Source of the DNA: an uncultured Methylobacillus sp. | GTDB taxonomy: Bacteria > Pseudomonadota > Gammaproteobacteria > Burkholderiales > Methylophilaceae | Length of the DNA: 20,574 nucleotides | Assembly: GCA_946481235.1 (NCBI GenBank) | Contig: CAMLME010000012.1 | Location: 1 to 20,574, forward strand | Reading direction: 5' to 3' | The notes under the pieces: generated by a model | The model's input: only the letters and a program-made list of their open reading frames with translations | Told to the model about the DNA's origin: nothing | Database searches by the model: none | Position numbers and translations under genes: made by a program | Shown here: positions 1 to 8,493 of the stretch, in pieces | How positions within the stretch are numbered: position 1 is the stretch's first letter | How the letters are laid out: each line of letters starts with the position of its first letter

Positions 1-9
1 AATCAGCCC

Positions 10-46
10 CAGTCAGTCTCAAAATGAGGTAGCGGAGGACTGACTG
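10..46. repeat. 9-bp perfect inverted repeat, possible terminator of an upstream gene
   Basis: CAGTCAGTC (10-18) is the exact reverse complement of GACTGACTG (38-46), with 19 bases between. An RNA from either strand could fold here. It is followed on the + strand by a weak AT-rich stretch (CAATAATTT) rather than a clean T-run. It may end transcription of a gene lying to the left of the window, or be an operator for the following gene. Only the symmetry is directly seen. Confidence 0.4.
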
Positions 47-117
47 CAATAATTTGTAGGAAATTAGCGATAGCGTTTGGTTGCATTCAATTTGTATGAT
101 TAGGGCGTAGGAAGAGG

Positions 118-936
118 ATGACGCGGCGAGCTCGACAGAATGTTTATAATGGCTCAGATATGGATTATTCGACTCGCCTCCGCAAGCATGTGTCCCGACT
201 CCTGACTCTGGTGCTGGGGGTGGCTGCCTACATTGCAATCGCGAATGCAGGCGGGATGCAATCCAATGATGCAGAGAAGCTCGCCAATTACGAACAGCTC
301 AAGTTGCCGGAGCTGGTGCGGCGCGCCAATGCGAATGATGCATGGGCACAGTTCGAACTGGGATCACGCTTCAATTACGGTCGGAATGCTCCAAAGAACA
401 ATACCGAGGCACTGAGCTGGCTGCGTCGCGCGGCAAAAAACGGGCAGCGCGATGCGCAACGCCTGCTGGCGGTGAAGTTGTATAACGGCTATGACGTTGC
501 GGTCGATCATGATGAAGCGCTGCTATGGGCACAGCGTCTGGCCGAGTCCGGCGATGCGCCGGGGCAGTTAATGCTGGGCAATATGTACGCTAACGGCGAA
601 GGCAGTCCGCGCGACCTTGTGCGTGCCTATATGTGGTATGACATTGCTTCAACCATGGCGCAGCAGGACGCGGCCGATCCCGCGTTACAGCAAGCCGCAG
701 TTGCCCTGCGCGACAAGACCGGGGCGTTGCTGATGCCCGAGGAAGAGGTCATTGCACAGGAATTCGCCAGCAACTGGTGGCTGCGCAAGCAAGGTGTCAG
801 CCTGGTCCCCAAGCAGAAATCCAAGGCGACAAGCAAAAAGGCTACAAGCCAGAAGAAGTCTGCTACCAAACTTAAGGCGCCTGAGAAGCCGCAAGCACCG
901 GCAAGGCCGGAAGTGAAAAAGCCGCAGCAGCCATAG
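118..936 (+). CDS. secreted SEL1-repeat (TPR-like) protein with basic C-terminal tail
   Basis: 272 residues. A basic N-terminus and hydrophobic stretch (about residues 28-44, LLTLVLGVAAYIAIA) look like an uncleaved anchor or Sec signal peptide. Residues about 71-180 carry three SEL1-type repeats, recognisable from AQFELGSRFNYGR, DAQRLLAVKLYNG and GQLMLGNMYANGEG followed by RAYMWYDIA. Such repeats form alpha-helical scaffolds for protein-protein contact. Residues about 230-272 are a low-complexity Lys/Ala/Pro tail that could bind an acidic or cell-wall partner (inference). AGGA at 109-112 supports the ATG at 118. A second ATG at 160 would give a more typical signal peptide, but has no Shine-Dalgarno. 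It is transcribed alone, convergent with lpxH. The exact cellular role is not recognisable. Confidence 0.85.
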   Translation: MTRRARQNVYNGSDMDYSTRLRKHVSRLLTLVLGVAAYIAIANAGGMQSNDAEKLANYEQLKLPELVRRANANDAWAQFELGSRFNYGRNAPKNNTEALSWLRRAAKNGQRDAQRLLAVKLYNGYDVAVDHDEALLWAQRLAESGDAPGQLMLGNMYANGEGSPRDLVRAYMWYDIASTMAQQDAADPALQQAAVALRDKTGALLMPEEEVIAQEFASNWWLRKQGVSLVPKQKSKATSKKATSQKKSATKLKAPEKPQAPARPEVKKPQQP

Positions 937-977
937 TGCGGGGCGTTGCCGCCTGCATTTCCCATTTCAAATAAGTT

Positions 978-1000
978 GACGCAGGCTGGGTGCCTGCGTC
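978..1000 (-). terminator. hairpin between convergent SEL1 gene and lpxH
   Basis: GACGCAGGC (978-986) and GCCTGCGTC (992-1000) form a perfect 9-bp GC-rich stem with loop TGGGT. It starts 8 bases after the lpxH stop. On the minus strand it is followed by AACTTATTTG, a weak U-rich stretch, so it best fits termination of the lpxH operon. It could also stop the SEL1 gene coming from the other side. Confidence 0.65.
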
Positions 1001-1008
1001 GCGAGAGT

Positions 1009-1749
1009 CTATGCGAGGGTAATTGCTTCGCAGGCGGTATCCGAAACGCGCAGGTAATTGCCGGTCTCGTACCAGTCTCCCAGCACCCAGCGCGTGGTGA
1101 TGTGGCCGTTATCCTCGATGACATGCTTGCCGGGCCGATGCGTGTGCCCATGGATCAGCAAGTCGGGATGGTCGTAACGACGCAGCATCTTGACGACTGC
1201 GTCCGCATTCACGTCCATAATCGCTTCCGCCTTGTGGGATTTCTCGGATTCGCTGCGCCGGCGCAGGGCTTCGATCTGCGCTTTCCGCGCCGCTAGCGGC
1301 TGAGAAAGAAAGGTCTGTTGCCAATCCGTATCGCGTACCTGAAGCCTGAACTTCTGATATTCGACATCGTCGGTGCACAGCAGATCACCGTGAGACAGCA
1401 AGACGCGCTGCCCATATAGCTCGATCAGGTGAGGGTCGTTCAGGATCGCCATTCCGGATGCGTGCGCAAACTTTTCCGCCAGCAGAAAATCGCGGTTGCC
1501 ATGAATTAGCGCGACCGGGGTTCCGCTCTCGGCAAGCGCTCGAAATGCGTCGCAGATTTCCTGGTGATACGGGTCGGCGAGGTCATCGTCGCCGGCCCAG
1601 TATTCGAACAAATCACCCAGTACATACAGCGCCCGCGCACCGCGCGCCGTGCCGAAGAGAAACCTAAGCAGCAGGGCGGTGATGTGCGGACGCGAAGTGC
1701 AGAGGTGCAGGTCGGATATGAAGAGTGTAGGGGCGGTGCCGCTCAGCAC
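1009..1749 (-). CDS. lpxH: UDP-2,3-diacylglucosamine diphosphatase LpxH
   Basis: 246 residues, close to the usual 240. LpxH is a peripheral inner-membrane calcineurin-like phosphoesterase that cleaves UDP-2,3-diacylglucosamine to lipid X and UMP in lipid A synthesis. The metal-binding motifs are all present: SDLHL (D13, H15), GDLFEYW (D46), HGNRD (N85), LSHGD (H120) and HGHTH (H202, H204). The start is a GTG at 1749. It overlaps the ppiB stop by 7 bases, and the resulting N-terminus reaches the DLH motif at the normal distance. It is the last gene of the minus-strand operon and is followed by a hairpin. Translation is probably coupled to ppiB. Confidence 0.95.
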   Translation of the reverse strand: MLSGTAPTLFISDLHLCTSRPHITALLLRFLFGTARGARALYVLGDLFEYWAGDDDLADPYHQEICDAFRALAESGTPVALIHGNRDFLLAEKFAHASGMAILNDPHLIELYGQRVLLSHGDLLCTDDVEYQKFRLQVRDTDWQQTFLSQPLAARKAQIEALRRRSESEKSHKAEAIMDVNADAVVKMLRRYDHPDLLIHGHTHRPGKHVIEDNGHITTRWVLGDWYETGNYLRVSDTACEAITLA

Positions 1750-2234
1750 TGCTCGGCGCGCTCGATCACAACATCTTCGACCGGAACGTCCTGATGGCCG
1801 GCCTTGTTACCGGTTTTGACCTGGCGAATCTTGTCTACGACATCGGTGCCGTCGGTCACTTTGCCGAATACGCAATAGCCCCAGCCTTGCGAAGTCGGGG
1901 AGGAGAAGTTGAGGAAGTCGTTGTCGGCCACGTTGATGAAGAACTGGCTGCTGGCCGAGTGCGGATCCGGCGTGCGCGCCATGGCGATGGTGTACGCCTT
2001 GTTCTTCAGGCCATTGTCGGCTTCGTTCTTGATCGAAGCATTAGTGGACTTTTGCTTCATGCCTGGTTCGAAACCGCCGCCCTGAATCATGAATCCATCG
2101 ATCACGCGATGAAATACAGTGTTGTTGTAAAAGCCGCTATCGACATATTCCAGAAAATTGGCGGCGGTGACAGGCGCCTTTTCGGCATCCAGTTCCAGGG
2201 TGATAACGCCAAAGTTGGTGTGAAGTTTAACCAC
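1743..2234 (-). CDS. ppiB: cytoplasmic peptidyl-prolyl cis-trans isomerase B (cyclophilin)
   Basis: 163 residues starting [15 protein letters not shown] (first Val read as fMet), matching the length and N-terminus of cytoplasmic PpiB. It catalyses proline cis-trans isomerisation during folding. Cyclophilin core motifs are seen: [13 protein letters not shown] (R43, F48, Q51) and SQFFIN (96-101). I chose the GTG at 2234 over an upstream ATG at 2306. The GTG has AAAGGAA at good spacing, and the longer version adds 24 non-homologous residues that are really the ppiA 3' end in another frame. The GTG overlaps the ppiA stop (GTGGTTAA), which suggests coupled translation. No signal peptide. Confidence 0.93.
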   Translation of the reverse strand: MVKLHTNFGVITLELDAEKAPVTAANFLEYVDSGFYNNTVFHRVIDGFMIQGGGFEPGMKQKSTNASIKNEADNGLKNKAYTIAMARTPDPHSASSQFFINVADNDFLNFSSPTSQGWGYCVFGKVTDGTDVVDKIRQVKTGNKAGHQDVPVEDVVIERAEQC

Positions 2235-2877
2235 GTTGCTTTCCTTTTTTCGATGATTTTGGTGTTGCGGGCAGTGCCTCGCCGGTCTTGCTGGACTCTT
2301 CCGCAATTATAGGGGTTTCCAGAAGGGTTGCCTTCTCGATGACGATGATTTCCTGCGGAACGTCGGCTAGCTTGCCGACTGCCTGTGTCGGGATGCGACC
2401 GATTTTTTGGGCGACATCCATGCCGCGGATGACCTTGCCGAAGACGGTATATCCCATCAGGGAAGGTTCAGGCCGGTAGTAATTCAGCATCTTGTTATCG
2501 TCAAGATTGATGAAGAATTGCGCAGTGGCGGAGTCGGGGTTGAACGCGCGCGCCATCGACAAGGTGCCGGGTTCGTTACGCAGGCCGTTGTTTGCTTCGT
2601 TTTGAACAGGAGGAAAGGTCGGTTTGGAGCGCATGTCGGAGGTTAATCCGCCGCCCTGGATGATGAATTTGTGAATGACGCGATGAAAAATGGTGCCTTC
2701 ATAAAAGCCGTGTTTGACGTAATTCAAGAAGTTTTCAACGGTTTTCGGGGCTTTGTCCGGGTACAGCTCCACAATGAAGCTGCCCATGTTGGTCTGGAAT
2801 TCTATCTGGGGATTGGCTGCAAAAGCAGGATTGCAAAAAGACAGCCACACCAGGAACAGTAAAGCGAACTTCTTCAT
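2227..2877 (-). CDS. ppiA: periplasmic peptidyl-prolyl cis-trans isomerase (cyclophilin, PpiA type)
   Basis: 216 residues. The N-terminus ([20 protein letters not shown]) is a clear Sec signal peptide, with predicted cleavage after residue 20. The cyclophilin fold follows, with [13 protein letters not shown] (R66, F71, Q74) and AQFFIN (119-124), so this is a periplasmic prolyl isomerase. Residues about 183-216 are a low-complexity tail rich in Lys, Ser and Pro that the cytoplasmic neighbour lacks. GGAGGAG lies just upstream of the ATG, the strongest ribosome binding site in this operon. It sits 30 bases after the L,D-transpeptidase gene and overlaps ppiB by 8 bases. Confidence 0.93.
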   Translation of the reverse strand: MKKFALLFLVWLSFCNPAFAANPQIEFQTNMGSFIVELYPDKAPKTVENFLNYVKHGFYEGTIFHRVIHKFIIQGGGLTSDMRSKPTFPPVQNEANNGLRNEPGTLSMARAFNPDSATAQFFINLDDNKMLNYYRPEPSLMGYTVFGKVIRGMDVAQKIGRIPTQAVGKLADVPQEIIVIEKATLLETPIIAEESSKTGEALPATPKSSKKGKQRG

Positions 2878-2907
2878 GATTTCTCCTCCGCCATTGCGTG
2901 GGAAGAG

Positions 2908-4155
2908 TTAACTTGCACCTTCGTACAAAATCTTCCAACGCTTGTTTTCGAGCACCCAGTATTGGCGCTTACGCATGCGGTCGTCCAGATTGTTGCTTTT
3001 GTATTCCTGCTCGTAATTAACGACGACCATCGATTTTTCATCGCTAGGATAACGGAACATGCTGATGTTGGATAGCGTGATTTCGGCAGGGACTTTACGC
3101 GCCTGAACGCGGCGTTTTTCCTCAGCCCAGCGTTTGAAATCCCGTTCTTTCGTGAAGAAATCTTTCGAATAGAAATCCAGATAGCGCTCGGTATCCTGCG
3201 ATTCCCAAGCCTGGCGCCAGCTGGCGATTTCGCGCAACAGGCTTTCCTTCTGCTCTGTGAGCTCAGCCTCCGATGCCAGTTGTGTGCCGCCGGCGATAAT
3301 CACTGGGGTATTGCCATTTTTAAGGATGGACCTAAGTGCTTCCAGGTCCGGGTTGGAAAGCACAACGCAGCCGTCGCTTGCTCTTGGAGGTCTGCTGTAG
3401 GTATCGCCGGGCGTGCCGTGCAGCCAGATGCCATGTCCATTCTTACCCTGATGTTTGTCCCATTCGTTGGGATAGTTGAGCGGGAAGGCGGCGGTGCCGT
3501 AAAGATCCGGTAATTTCCTTTGTAATTGCTTGCCGGCGAAATAGATGCCCAGCGGAGTGCGTTTGTCGCCCTCTTTTTGCTTGCCTGTGCCGTTTTTGCC
3601 GACAGTCACGTAGTAATCAGCAATATAACGCGGCACGCCGTTGTCGTTGCGATATAGATAAAGGCGTGATTTCGTGGTGTCTACCACGATCGCATGTGCA
3701 TACTCGGTGTCGAGCTGCCATAAGTAATTCGGAATACCTTGCGCATCCTGGTGGGCAAGATAGCGTTGCAAGCGCACCCGTGCTTCTTCCTGAAAGTCGG
3801 TGATGGCATCCTGAGGCGCATTGCCGGCACTGCCGAAGCTTCCAAGTTCGCGCGAACGCGCCATCAGCAGATCGCCCCGGACAAGATGTGCCAACTTGAA
3901 GTTGGGCACCGTACTTAACAGATGGTCGATGGTTGCCAATGCGGCGTCAGTCTGACCGTGAGTGATTTCCAGCAGGCTTTGCGCCAGCAGACCTTCCACG
4001 CTCCGGGTTTTGGCGAAAGCGGTTCTGTGAAAGCCGGAAGGCAGCTTGCCATCTGCATTCACGGCCGTGGCATTCCAGGACGGCACGGCGATAAGAAGCA
4101 GGCCGACAGTGATGGCGAGTGTGCGCTGCAGTCTGTTTTTCACAGGCGAGTTCAA
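2908..4155 (-). CDS. L,D-transpeptidase (YkuD) family protein with C-terminal NTF2-like domain
   Basis: About 415 residues. A hydrophobic N-terminus (about 12-30) suggests export. Residues about 50-140 are helical, with a TPR-like flavour. The YkuD domain spans about 152-288, with WLHGTPGD (H246) and the catalytic RASDGCVVLSN (C263). YkuD enzymes form or cleave L,D-linked peptidoglycan crosslinks or attach proteins to the wall; which reaction occurs here cannot be told. The usual Arg two residues after the Cys is Val in this protein. Residues about 305-413 form an NTF2/SnoaL-like domain resembling the C-terminus of the upstream gene (AWESQDTERYLDFYSKDF). The start is probably TTG at 4155, overlapping the upstream TGA, with AGGAG about 11 bases ahead; a GTG at 4143 is possible. 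Confidence 0.88.
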   Translation of the reverse strand: MNSPVKNRLQRTLAITVGLLLIAVPSWNATAVNADGKLPSGFHRTAFAKTRSVEGLLAQSLLEITHGQTDAALATIDHLLSTVPNFKLAHLVRGDLLMARSRELGSFGSAGNAPQDAITDFQEEARVRLQRYLAHQDAQGIPNYLWQLDTEYAHAIVVDTTKSRLYLYRNDNGVPRYIADYYVTVGKNGTGKQKEGDKRTPLGIYFAGKQLQRKLPDLYGTAAFPLNYPNEWDKHQGKNGHGIWLHGTPGDTYSRPPRASDGCVVLSNPDLEALRSILKNGNTPVIIAGGTQLASEAELTEQKESLLREIASWRQAWESQDTERYLDFYSKDFFTKERDFKRWAEEKRRVQARKVPAEITLSNISMFRYPSDEKSMVVVNYEQEYKSNNLDDRMRKRQYWVLENKRWKILYEGAS

Positions 4156-5210
4156 CGCGAGGTCAACTCCTGCACGATCAGCCAGCGGTCATTGCTCTTT
4201 TGCAGGACCAGGGTCTTGCCGGTGCGTTTTGCAACTCTGTCTGCACGATAATTCTGCTTGAAGCGTACTTCGGCACGTTCTCCGTTAATTTTTGTCTGGA
4301 TGTCGCTGATGACCACATCTATGGATTTTGTGCCTTTGATGCGCGAGCGACGAGTCTGCTCCCAGGCGCGACGGCTTTCGCCTTTGGGTGTCTTGAAGCT
4401 GGAGGCGTAATACTCAAGGTATTTGTCCACGTCCTGCCGTGACCACGCTTTCGCCCAGCCTTTTACCGCATCCTCCACCGCCGCCGAATGATCGACAAGT
4501 GCGGGTTGTGCGACAGGTACCGGCTGAGGTGCCGCCGGCTTGGCAACGGGTTGTGCTACGGCTACGACCACCGCAGCTTTGGCGACCGGAGCGGCCGGGA
4601 CCGCGGCTGCCGGGATCGGCCTGGCAATAGTTGCGGGCGTCGCTGCCTTGATCGGCGTGGGTTTTTCCGGCTGGATTCCGGCAGCCATCGCCAACGCGCG
4701 TTTTTCAGCGTACGGCAGGTTCACCATGGCAAGCCGCGGCTGAGGTCGCGCGGCAGCATCGGTTTTCAGGGCTTTGCCGTAAGCTTCGGAGGCCATTGCG
4801 GCATAGATGCCGCTCAGGTTGTCATGAATGGCGGCATAGCTCGGATGGGTCCGCAGTGCCAGCTCCAGCGTCTGCCGCGCGCGTTCATATTGTCCCTGGC
4901 CGGCATAGATCACTGCCAGGTTGTTATAAGGCTCCGGCCATGACGGATGCTTTGCAATGAGGTCGCTGAATATGCGGGTGGCTTCGGCAGTTTTTTTCTG
5001 TTCGCTGAGGATAACGCCCTTAAGGAATTGACCGTGTATGTCCTGAGGGTGAGCCGATAAATAACTGTCGAGACTGACGGCTGCTTCGGAATATTGCTTG
5101 CGGCCAATCAATTGAGAAATATTCTTCAGTTCATCTGCTTCGGCATAGGCGTTTGACGCGAGGAATGCGAGCAGCAGTACCGTGAGGGCGAGAAGGGCGC
5201 GGGGGTGCAT
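4152..5210 (-). CDS. exported TPR protein with Ala/Pro linker and NTF2-like C-terminal domain
   Basis: 352 residues. Signal peptide at 1-23 (LLALTVLLLAFLASNAYA), so periplasmic or anchored. Residues about 26-155 contain tetratricopeptide repeats, for example PEPYNNLAVIYAGQGQYERA, which is a textbook TPR. Residues about 180-240 are a flexible Ala/Pro/Val linker. Residues about 243-350 form an NTF2/SnoaL-like domain (GWAKAWSRQDVDKYLEYYASSF, ending DRWLIVQELTSR). It closely parallels the C-terminal domain of the next gene, an L,D-transpeptidase that overlaps its stop. A role as a periplasmic scaffold or partner of that enzyme is inferred. First gene of the five-gene operon. There is no strong Shine-Dalgarno before the ATG at 5210. 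Confidence 0.85.
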   Translation of the reverse strand: MHPRALLALTVLLLAFLASNAYAEADELKNISQLIGRKQYSEAAVSLDSYLSAHPQDIHGQFLKGVILSEQKKTAEATRIFSDLIAKHPSWPEPYNNLAVIYAGQGQYERARQTLELALRTHPSYAAIHDNLSGIYAAMASEAYGKALKTDAAARPQPRLAMVNLPYAEKRALAMAAGIQPEKPTPIKAATPATIARPIPAAAVPAAPVAKAAVVVAVAQPVAKPAAPQPVPVAQPALVDHSAAVEDAVKGWAKAWSRQDVDKYLEYYASSFKTPKGESRRAWEQTRRSRIKGTKSIDVVISDIQTKINGERAEVRFKQNYRADRVAKRTGKTLVLQKSNDRWLIVQELTSR

Positions 5211-5246
5211 TATGGTATATACTTTGCCCGGTTATTTAGCGGGCTG

Positions 5247-5276
5247 ATTCTATCAACAACCGCACCCAATCTCCAA
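5247..5276 (-). promoter_or_regulatory. candidate promoter of the TPR/L,D-transpeptidase/ppi/lpxH operon
   Basis: On the minus strand, TAGAAT (5247-5252) is preceded by TGA, giving an extended -10 (TGNTAGAAT). A weak TTGGAG -35 (5271-5276) lies 18 bases upstream. The predicted start near 5240 leaves a leader of about 30 bases. This sits in the 107-base gap divergent from cysS. Sequence match only. Confidence 0.4.
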
Positions 5277-5317
5277 CAGTTTCGAGTTTCTCGGGACATA
5301 CAAAACGCCTTGATTCC

Positions 5318-6688
5318 ATGCTGAAGATCTACAACTCCATCGCCCGCGAAAAAGAGGAATTCCACCCGATCACTCCCGGTAAGGTCCGCATGTACGTATG
5401 CGGTATGACAGTATACGATTTTTGTCATCTCGGGCATGCCCGCGTCATGGTGGTTTTCGACATGGTCGCGCGCTGGCTGCGGGCCAGCGGGTTTGAATTG
5501 ACCTATGTGCGCAATATTACCGACATTGATGACAAGATCATCAAGCGCGCGGCGGAGAACAACGAGTCCATCGGCACACTGACCGAACGCTTCATCCATG
5601 CGATGGACGAGGACTCTGCTGCGCTTGGCGTCGTCAGACCCGACCTGGAGCCGCGCGCCACACAGCATATTCCCGATATGCTGGTGATGATTTCCGCTCT
5701 GGTTGAAAAAGGGCTGGCTTACCGTGCCGATAACGGCGACGTGTTTTACGCCGTACGTGGGTTTGACGGCTATGGGAAACTTTCAGGGAAGTCGCTGGAA
5801 GACCTGCGGGCAGGCGAGCGGGTGGAAGTGGATACTTACAAACGTGATCCGCTGGACTTCGTTTTATGGAAGTCGGCAAAGCCGGGCGAACCCGCTTGGG
5901 AATCTCCTTGGGGCCCGGGTCGTCCAGGCTGGCATATCGAATGCTCGGCAATGAGCGATCATCATCTCGGGCATCATTTCGACATCCATGGCGGCGGGCA
6001 GGATTTGCAATTCCCGCACCATGAGAACGAAATTGCGCAGTCCGAAGGCGCACACGACTGTACCTACGTGAATTACTGGATGCACAACGGCTTCGTGCGC
6101 GTGGACGAAGAGAAGATGTCCAAGTCGCTGGGTAACTTCTTTACCATCCGCGAAGTACTGAAAAAATACGATCCGGAAGTGCTGCGCTTTTTCATCCTGC
6201 GCGCGCACTACCGTAGTCCGCTGAACTACTCCGATGCGCATCTTGATGATGCGAAGCAGGCGCTTACTCGGCTGTATACCGCGTTGCGTGGAGTCGAAGC
6301 GGGAACTGCCGCGCTGGACTGGAGCGATCCCTATATGGCCCGCTTCCAGTCAGCGATGGATGACGATTTCAATACGCCGGAAGCAATGGCGGTGTTGTTC
6401 GATCTGGCAAACGAAGTCAATCGCAGCCGGGATGCAACCGCCGCAGCTCGCTTGAGCGCATTGGCAGGAGTCCTTGGTCTGTTGCAGCGCTCGCCGGATG
6501 AGTTCCTACAAGGTGCGAGTGCTGCAGGAGCGTTCGCGCCGGACCAGATTGAAAATCTGATCATCGAACGCACTGCTGCCAAGAAAGCAAAAAACTTCGC
6601 TGAAGCCGACCGTATCCGCAAAGAGCTGCTCGAGAATGGTGTTGTGCTCGAAGACACGCCGCAAGGCACGATCTGGCGGAGCGCGTAA
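5318..6688 (+). CDS. cysS: cysteinyl-tRNA synthetase
   Basis: 456 residues, normal for bacterial CysRS, a cytoplasmic class I synthetase that charges tRNA-Cys. HIGH signature is HLGH (37-40). KMSKS is at 266-270. The zinc ligands C28, C209, H234 and E238 are all present in their motifs ([29 protein letters not shown]). The C-terminal helical region has the DALR-type end found in the family ([17 protein letters not shown]). The ATG at 5318 gives the canonical MLKIYNS start, although no clear Shine-Dalgarno precedes it. The stop TAA overlaps the pyrD ATG by one base (TAATG), so the two are co-translated. Confidence 0.97.
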   Translation: MLKIYNSIAREKEEFHPITPGKVRMYVCGMTVYDFCHLGHARVMVVFDMVARWLRASGFELTYVRNITDIDDKIIKRAAENNESIGTLTERFIHAMDEDSAALGVVRPDLEPRATQHIPDMLVMISALVEKGLAYRADNGDVFYAVRGFDGYGKLSGKSLEDLRAGERVEVDTYKRDPLDFVLWKSAKPGEPAWESPWGPGRPGWHIECSAMSDHHLGHHFDIHGGGQDLQFPHHENEIAQSEGAHDCTYVNYWMHNGFVRVDEEKMSKSLGNFFTIREVLKKYDPEVLRFFILRAHYRSPLNYSDAHLDDAKQALTRLYTALRGVEAGTAALDWSDPYMARFQSAMDDDFNTPEAMAVLFDLANEVNRSRDATAAARLSALAGVLGLLQRSPDEFLQGASAAGAFAPDQIENLIIERTAAKKAKNFAEADRIRKELLENGVVLEDTPQGTIWRSA

Positions 6689-7698
6689 TGTATCAGCTGC
6701 TGAAACCGTTGCTGTTCCGGCTGGATGCGGAACGCGCCCATCACTTGACCCTGGATTCCCTGCAAGCGGCCTACAGGTTGGGGTTGAGCGGAGTGTTGTC
6801 GAATCCGCCCGCATGCCGTACCCGCCGCGTCATGGGACTGGATTTCCCGAACCCGGTCGGCCTCGCGGCCGGGCTGGACAAGAACGGTGCTTACATCGAT
6901 GCCTTGGCGGCACTCGGTTTCGGATTCATCGAAGTCGGCACCGTCACGCCGCGTCCGCAGCCTGGCAATCCCCAGCCCCGGTTGTTCCGTATTCCCGAGG
7001 CGCAAGCCATCGTCAATCGATTCGGTTTCAATAACGAGGGCGTGGATGCGCTGGTCGAGAATGTGAAACGCTCAAAATATCGCGGCATCCTCGGCATCAA
7101 CATCGGCAAGAATTTCGACACGCCCAACGAGCGTGCGGTGGACGATTACCTGATCTGTCTGCGCAAGGTTTACGCCCATGCCAGCTACGTAACAGTCAAT
7201 ATTTCGTCGCCCAACACCAAGAACCTGCGTCAATTGCAGGAAAAGGAGGCGCTGGAAAACCTGCTGTCGGCGTTGAAGGCGGAGCAGGAAAAACTGGCTG
7301 AGCAATATGGTCGTTATGTCCCGGTAGTGCTGAAAATTGCTCCGGATTTGACGACCGAGCAGGTGATCGAGATCGCCGACTTGCTGCTGCAATATCACTT
7401 CGATGGCGTGATCGCCACCAACACCACGCTGTCGCGCGAGGGTGTCGAGGGTCTTGGTAATGCGGTGGAAACGGGCGGACTTTCGGGCGCGCCGGTGCGG
7501 ACGAAAGCCACGGCTGTGGTCAAGCAGCTGAGCCTTGCCTTGAGAGGTGAGGTTCCCATTATCGGCGTCGGCGGCATTCTGTCAGGCCTGGACGCCGAAG
7601 AGAAAATCAAGGCAGGCGCTAGCCTGGTACAGGTCTATAGCGGTTTGATCTATCGCGGTCCGGCGCTCATCAAGGAAGCCTGCGCAGCGCTGGGTTAG
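6688..7698 (+). CDS. pyrD: dihydroorotate dehydrogenase (quinone), class 2
   Basis: 336 residues. Class 2 DHODH is a membrane-associated FMN enzyme oxidising dihydroorotate to orotate with ubiquinone in pyrimidine synthesis. Seen: the N-terminal helical membrane-docking extension typical of class 2 ([19 protein letters not shown]), [10 protein letters not shown] (58-67), NRFGFNNEG (110-118), VNISSPNT (170-177, with a Ser in the catalytic base position, probably S174), IATNTT, and the FMN phosphate site IIGVGGI followed by [12 protein letters not shown]. It starts inside the cysS stop. Its 3' end overlaps the convergent TPR gene by 4 bases (7695-7698), leaving no room for a separate terminator. 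Confidence 0.97.
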   Translation: MYQLLKPLLFRLDAERAHHLTLDSLQAAYRLGLSGVLSNPPACRTRRVMGLDFPNPVGLAAGLDKNGAYIDALAALGFGFIEVGTVTPRPQPGNPQPRLFRIPEAQAIVNRFGFNNEGVDALVENVKRSKYRGILGINIGKNFDTPNERAVDDYLICLRKVYAHASYVTVNISSPNTKNLRQLQEKEALENLLSALKAEQEKLAEQYGRYVPVVLKIAPDLTTEQVIEIADLLLQYHFDGVIATNTTLSREGVEGLGNAVETGGLSGAPVRTKATAVVKQLSLALRGEVPIIGVGGILSGLDAEEKIKAGASLVQVYSGLIYRGPALIKEACAALG

Positions 7699-8432
7699 TT
7701 GCCATTCAGGCTGTCCTTGGCAAAGCGTACCCACTCGCGCTCTACATCATGGTTGATGTTGAAGCGTTTGGCGTGTTGGATGACTTCCTCAAACATTTCA
7801 TTGGCTTGCGACTGGTGACCCAGCGATTGCAATAGCGTTGCATAGCGGCATTTCGCTTCGAGTCCGGTATACACCGGGGTCAATTCTTCATAAAGCGCCA
7901 GCGCGGCAGAAGTGTCGGTTTTCTCCAGCCAGCGCGCCTTGAGCAGTTTGACTTCCTGAGCCTTGAACACGGGGTGTGCAGTCTCCAGCTGGCCCAGTAG
8001 CCGTTCGACCTCGTTCAACTCTTCGCGCATCAATTGCGCATTAGCCAGCTTGAAAATGATTTGTGGGTCATGGCTGTAGGCTCCGGCCAGGCAACTTTTA
8101 TAAAGATTGGCCGCTTCGTCATACATGCCCACCGCTTCGCATTCCTCGGCCAGCGCCATCTTGTTGTCCATGCTGCCGCAGATTTCCAGCTCTTCCGCGC
8201 GGCGTTTCAATTCTGCATCGGGCTTGATGGTCCGCACGATATCGCGCACGGTTCTGCGCGCTTTGCGATGCTCGCGTGAGTTGGGGAAAATCTCGACAAA
8301 ATAGTAAATGAGGCTTCCGCCCACGGGGAAGGAAAGAATGACGTACGCCCACCAAGAAGGGCGCCCCGTGCGTATGACGTGATAAATGAAGAACGCCTGG
8401 ACCGCTACGGTGAGGATAATGAGTATCGGCAT
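7695..8432 (-). CDS. inner-membrane-anchored TPR protein
   Basis: 245 residues. Two N-terminal hydrophobic segments (about 2-20 and 28-48), the second preceded by RPSWWAY and reading [14 protein letters not shown], resemble the short two-helix PLDc_N-type membrane module. This is a similarity by eye, not a search result. A basic stretch (about 53-79) follows, and residues about 80-240 are TPR-like helices ([40 protein letters not shown]). It is probably a membrane-tethered scaffold facing the cytoplasm. Start ATG at 8432 with GGGGGAAA ahead. It lies 61 bases downstream of sqr on the same strand and may be co-transcribed, but no functional link is shown. Confidence 0.8.
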   Translation of the reverse strand: MPILIILTVAVQAFFIYHVIRTGRPSWWAYVILSFPVGGSLIYYFVEIFPNSREHRKARRTVRDIVRTIKPDAELKRRAEELEICGSMDNKMALAEECEAVGMYDEAANLYKSCLAGAYSHDPQIIFKLANAQLMREELNEVERLLGQLETAHPVFKAQEVKLLKARWLEKTDTSAALALYEELTPVYTGLEAKCRYATLLQSLGHQSQANEMFEEVIQHAKRFNINHDVEREWVRFAKDSLNGN

Positions 8433-8439
8433 TGTTTCC

Positions 8440-8455
8440 CCCTTTCAATAAAGGG
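8440..8455 (-). promoter_or_regulatory. small hairpin next to the ribosome binding site of the TPR membrane protein
   Basis: CCCTTT (8440-8445) and AAAGGG (8450-8455) flank a 4-base loop. In the minus-strand RNA the second arm runs into the purine-rich GGGGGAAA preceding the ATG at 8432, so folding could mask part of the ribosome binding site. Weak stem of 6 pairs; function is inference. Confidence 0.3.
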
Positions 8456-8493
8456 AATCATAGCCATCCTCGGGAAAAGTCGCCAGCGCGAGA

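Noticed and set aside
1..117. Possible tRNA or small RNA around the left-edge inverted repeat
   Set aside because: No cloverleaf, anticodon arm or T-loop sequence can be built; only the single stem is supported.
2235..2306. 24-residue N-terminal extension of PpiB
   Set aside because: It is the ppiA 3' end read in another frame; the GTG at 2234 has a good ribosome binding site and gives the family N-terminus.
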